Positions 61,471 to 64,000 of a DNA stretch of 64,000 nt are shown in pieces. Position 1 is the first letter of the stretch; each line of letters begins with the position of its first letter. The stretch comes from Agriterribacter humi (GTDB lineage Bacteria; Bacteroidota; Bacteroidia; Chitinophagales; Chitinophagaceae). The notes beneath the pieces were generated by a model. That model worked only from the letters and a program-made list of their open reading frames with translations. It was not told where the DNA came from and did no database searches. Made by a program: the position numbers and the translations under genes. The stretch spans positions 1-64,000 of the forward strand of contig NZ_VOHQ01000007.1 of assembly GCF_009192765.1 (NCBI RefSeq), in the 5' to 3' direction.

Positions 61471-64000
61471 ATGAAAAAATGTAAAAAAATGCTTTTACTG
61501 CTTTCGATGATCTTCCTGGTGAGTAGTTTCCTTTTTGCTCAGGAAGCGCGGGTCATCAACGGCGTAGTAAAAGATAACAAAGGGAACCCGGTGGCAGCCG
61601 CAACCATATTGGTAAAGGGCTCTACCGCAACGGCCGTTACAGATGAAAACGGACGTTATTCAATTACAATTGACAGGAAAGGCGCTGTTCTTCTGATCAG
61701 TTCTGTTGGTTTTACCTCGAAGGAGGTAAAAACCGGAGATGCCACTGCTATGGATATTGAACTATCAGCATCAGCCTCTGACATGGATGAGGTAGTTGTA
61801 ACGGCATTGGGTGTAAAAAGAGACAAAAAATCTATAGGATTTGCCGTGCAGCAGGTAAAAGCTGAAGACATCACGATCGCTGCTCCTGTTGATATAGCTC
61901 AGGGTTTAATGGGCAAAGTTGCAGGGTTGAATATATCCAACAGCAACGGTTTAAATAATGCTTCCTCCAGAATCGTGATTAGGGGTAATAATAGTATTAC
62001 CGGTAACAATCAACCTATCATTGTTATTGATGGAGCTATCCTGGATAATAAGCCTCTGGCGCAATCAAATATTAATGTACAGGACGGAATCCAGGATTGG
62101 GGGAACTATATGAGTTATGTGAACATGGAAAATGTTGAAAGCGTAAACGTATTAAAAGGCCCAAATGCTGCGGCCCTTTATGGTGCACGTGGCGCCAATG
62201 GTGTGATATTGATCACTACCAAAAAAGGCACAGCAAAGAAAGGAATAGGTATTGACTATAGCTTTACTAACAACTATACCAATGTATATCGTTTCCAGGA
62301 TATGCAGAATGAGTATGGTGGAGGTTTTGCCGCTGGTTTATGGACCCTTCATCCGCAGCTTCCTAAAACAGAAAGTGGAGAACCTTACTTACCTACTTTA
62401 TATCCTTCCGCGTGGAATGGCAACCCTTATGCAGTAAATGGAACGGGTTATAATGCATCACACGAAGTAATTCCGGGGGGAATGAACACATGGGATGTTT
62501 TCAGTTGGTTTGGCGCAAGTTCTTCCTGGGGGCCGAAATTAGATGGTCAAATGGTTCGCTGGTGGGATGGAGAATTAAGACCCTATGCTCCTCAGCCCGA
62601 TAATAGAAAGTTCTATTATAAAACAGGTGTAGACAAAACACACAATGTATCTTTTTCCGGGGGAGGCGATTTTGGTACAGTAAGAGTTTCAATTTCAAGA
62701 ACAGATGCGGATGCTGTGGTACCCAACACCAATAACAGCAATACGAATTTTTCGCTGGGTTCAAATCTTAAAATATCTAAGGCAATAACTGCAGAAATAT
62801 CTGCGGGATACAACGAATCTTACAGGCTAAATGCACCGGAGATAGGTAACAACAATTCATGGACGAAGTTTTCAATATATGGGATGTCGAGAGAATATCA
62901 GCCTTTAGAATGGAAGTATTACAAAAACGCTGATGGCTCAAAGTATACTTTTCCGGGATCGTATCCACATGCAGAATATGGTAATAATCTTTGGTGGAGG
63001 TTTTATGAAAACAACAGCAAATTGAACAGAGACGAATTCCTTTCAACTATAAAATTAAATGCAGAGATTACTCCATGGTTGAACGCATTTGTCCGGACAT
63101 CAGTTGATTTCATCGGCACCAATTTTATTACGCAGAACAATACTACTTCAGTTGATCATATGCAGGGTGGGTCATTCTCCAAAACGATAAGCAAAGACAA
63201 GATTTACAATACGGATGTAATGGTGACTGCTCATAAAAGTGACCTGTTTGCAAAAGGATTTAACGCGAGCATTTCAGGTATGTTCAATACATATTCCAAC
63301 ACTTCCGCAGGCGTTATGGGATCTAACTGGAGCACCTTTGCCGTGCCGAATGTTTATTCCCTCGGCAATTATGTAAACAAGGATAATACCAGCGCAACAG
63401 AAACCCGCTACGATGTAAAGTCGCAGTCTGTTTTGGGATTGCTTAATCTTAGCTACAAAGATTATTTATTCCTGGATATTACCGGCAGGAATGATGTAAC
63501 ATCCACACTTCCAAAAAACAATAATTCTTATTTCTACCCATCGGGAAGTTTAGCTTTTGTTTTTACAGAAGCGTTTAATATGGGCAGCACCCAGGATTTC
63601 CTGTCTTACGGTAAACTTAGGTTGGCATATGGTAAAAGCGCCAATGCTGCTCCGCCTTACCAGTTAGACTTTCAATATAATGTAGGTACTTTTGGAGGAC
63701 AGTCTATCAATTCACTTCCTGCCACCGTTCCACCTTATGAACTGCAATTCCAGACATCAAGATCTTATGAAATTGGAACAAGTTTAGGCTTCTTTCAAAA
63801 CAGGTTGAATTTTGATATCACTTATTATGATATCTCTTCTACAAAACAGATCATGACTGCTTCATTGCCGGTGTCTTCAGGGGCATCTGCCATAACCTTC
63901 AATACTGGTGAATTAACGAATAAAGGTTTTGAGTTTATCATCAATGCAACTCCTGTTAATAGAAGAAACTTTTCCTGGAATGTAACTTTAAACGGCGCTG
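61471..64000 (+). CDS. SusC/RagA family outer membrane protein, cut by the window edge
   Basis: The 5' part (843 codons) of a second SusC-type transporter; the C-terminus is outside the window. ATG 61471 starts the signal MKKCKKMLLLLSMIFLVSS (cleavage near FAQ). A carboxypeptidase-like domain (VINGVVKDNKGNPVAAATI) is followed by DEVVVTALGVKRDKKSIGF and the plug (AQGLMGKVAGLNI, RIVIRGNNSITG, VLKGPNAAALYG). The frame stays open to the last base. Paralogous to the SusC at 56006; its SusD partner would lie to the right. Confidence 0.93.
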   Translation, partial: MKKCKKMLLLLSMIFLVSSFLFAQEARVINGVVKDNKGNPVAAATILVKGSTATAVTDENGRYSITIDRKGAVLLISSVGFTSKEVKTGDATAMDIELSASASDMDEVVVTALGVKRDKKSIGFAVQQVKAEDITIAAPVDIAQGLMGKVAGLNISNSNGLNNASSRIVIRGNNSITGNNQPIIVIDGAILDNKPLAQSNINVQDGIQDWGNYMSYVNMENVESVNVLKGPNAAALYGARGANGVILITTKKGTAKKGIGIDYSFTNNYTNVYRFQDMQNEYGGGFAAGLWTLHPQLPKTESGEPYLPTLYPSAWNGNPYAVNGTGYNASHEVIPGGMNTWDVFSWFGASSSWGPKLDGQMVRWWDGELRPYAPQPDNRKFYYKTGVDKTHNVSFSGGGDFGTVRVSISRTDADAVVPNTNNSNTNFSLGSNLKISKAITAEISAGYNESYRLNAPEIGNNNSWTKFSIYGMSREYQPLEWKYYKNADGSKYTFPGSYPHAEYGNNLWWRFYENNSKLNRDEFLSTIKLNAEITPWLNAFVRTSVDFIGTNFITQNNTTSVDHMQGGSFSKTISKDKIYNTDVMVTAHKSDLFAKGFNASISGMFNTYSNTSAGVMGSNWSTFAVPNVYSLGNYVNKDNTSATETRYDVKSQSVLGLLNLSYKDYLFLDITGRNDVTSTLPKNNNSYFYPSGSLAFVFTEAFNMGSTQDFLSYGKLRLAYGKSANAAPPYQLDFQYNVGTFGGQSINSLPATVPPYELQFQTSRSYEIGTSLGFFQNRLNFDITYYDISSTKQIMTASLPVSSGASAITFNTGELTNKGFEFIINATPVNRRNFSWNVTLNGA

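Noticed and set aside
1-64000. tRNA, rRNA, transposase, integrase or prophage genes
   Set aside because: None was recognised on reading either strand; weak cloverleaf-like stretches in spacers lacked TTC-type T-loops.

Overview
This window is a gene-dense stretch (roughly 43-45 % GC by eye) from a Bacteroidota chromosome, most likely family Chitinophagaceae. The evidence is the Bacteroidota-type promoter (TTTG, about 19 nt, TAnnTTTG) upstream of several genes, SusC/SusD pairs, an alternative complex III (ActABCDEF) joined to an aa3-type cytochrome oxidase operon, an IPExxxVDY-family protein, and the near absence of Shine-Dalgarno sites. No tRNA, rRNA, CRISPR array, transposase or phage gene was seen.

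Layout. 0.2-16.3 kb is housekeeping: an amidohydrolase, prfA, a UDP-glucuronate-epimerase-like SDR, the rimP-nusA-infB operon with a hairpin in its leader, a SurA-like PPIase, dusB, a CPBP membrane protease, cdsA and psd (phospholipid synthesis), a YjjG-like nucleotidase and an SDR. 16.4-25.3 kb lies mostly on the minus strand: a Gfo/Idh/MocA oxidoreductase, then a small unknown protein, an S8 subtilase and a large TPR-CHAT (caspase-like) protein, then a lipoprotein and feoB. 25.4-29.1 kb holds an exported M28 peptidase with a PDZ domain, an IPExxxVDY protein, a pterin dehydratase-like protein, and purN, whose reading frame is continuous with an upstream small membrane protein through repeat DNA. 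29.3-44.0 kb is one long plus-strand respiratory operon, actABCDEF-coxB-coxA-ctaB-two coxC-like genes-subunit IV, closed by a clear intrinsic terminator. 44.0-52.8 kb is mixed: a lipoprotein, a RidA/D-threonine-aldolase-like pair, an exported sugar-isomerase-like protein, a vanadium-haloperoxidase/PAP2-like lipoprotein, a second RidA, tsaB, a cysteine-free ArsR-type regulator and a tandem rhodanese protein. 52.9-64.0 kb is a carbohydrate-utilisation region: a GH29 alpha-L-fucosidase, a ROK regulator, SusC, SusD, and a second SusC that runs off the right edge.

The best candidate for an undescribed system is the S8 subtilase plus TPR-CHAT pair, with a 98-residue companion (17.5-22.2 kb). Both proteases keep their catalytic residues and are 34 bp apart; they may form a proteolytic cascade, although the CHAT protein looks exported and membrane-tethered while the subtilase has no signal peptide.

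A second theme is repeat DNA entering genes and spacers. A 21-bp palindrome sits in frame inside actB, three 25-bp tandem copies lie directly before the purN start and keep the frame open, an inverted pair of GC-rich palindromes follows prfA, and short-unit CAGGTT and GTGAGT arrays fill many spacers. Two more complex inverted/direct repeat structures flank the Sus genes.
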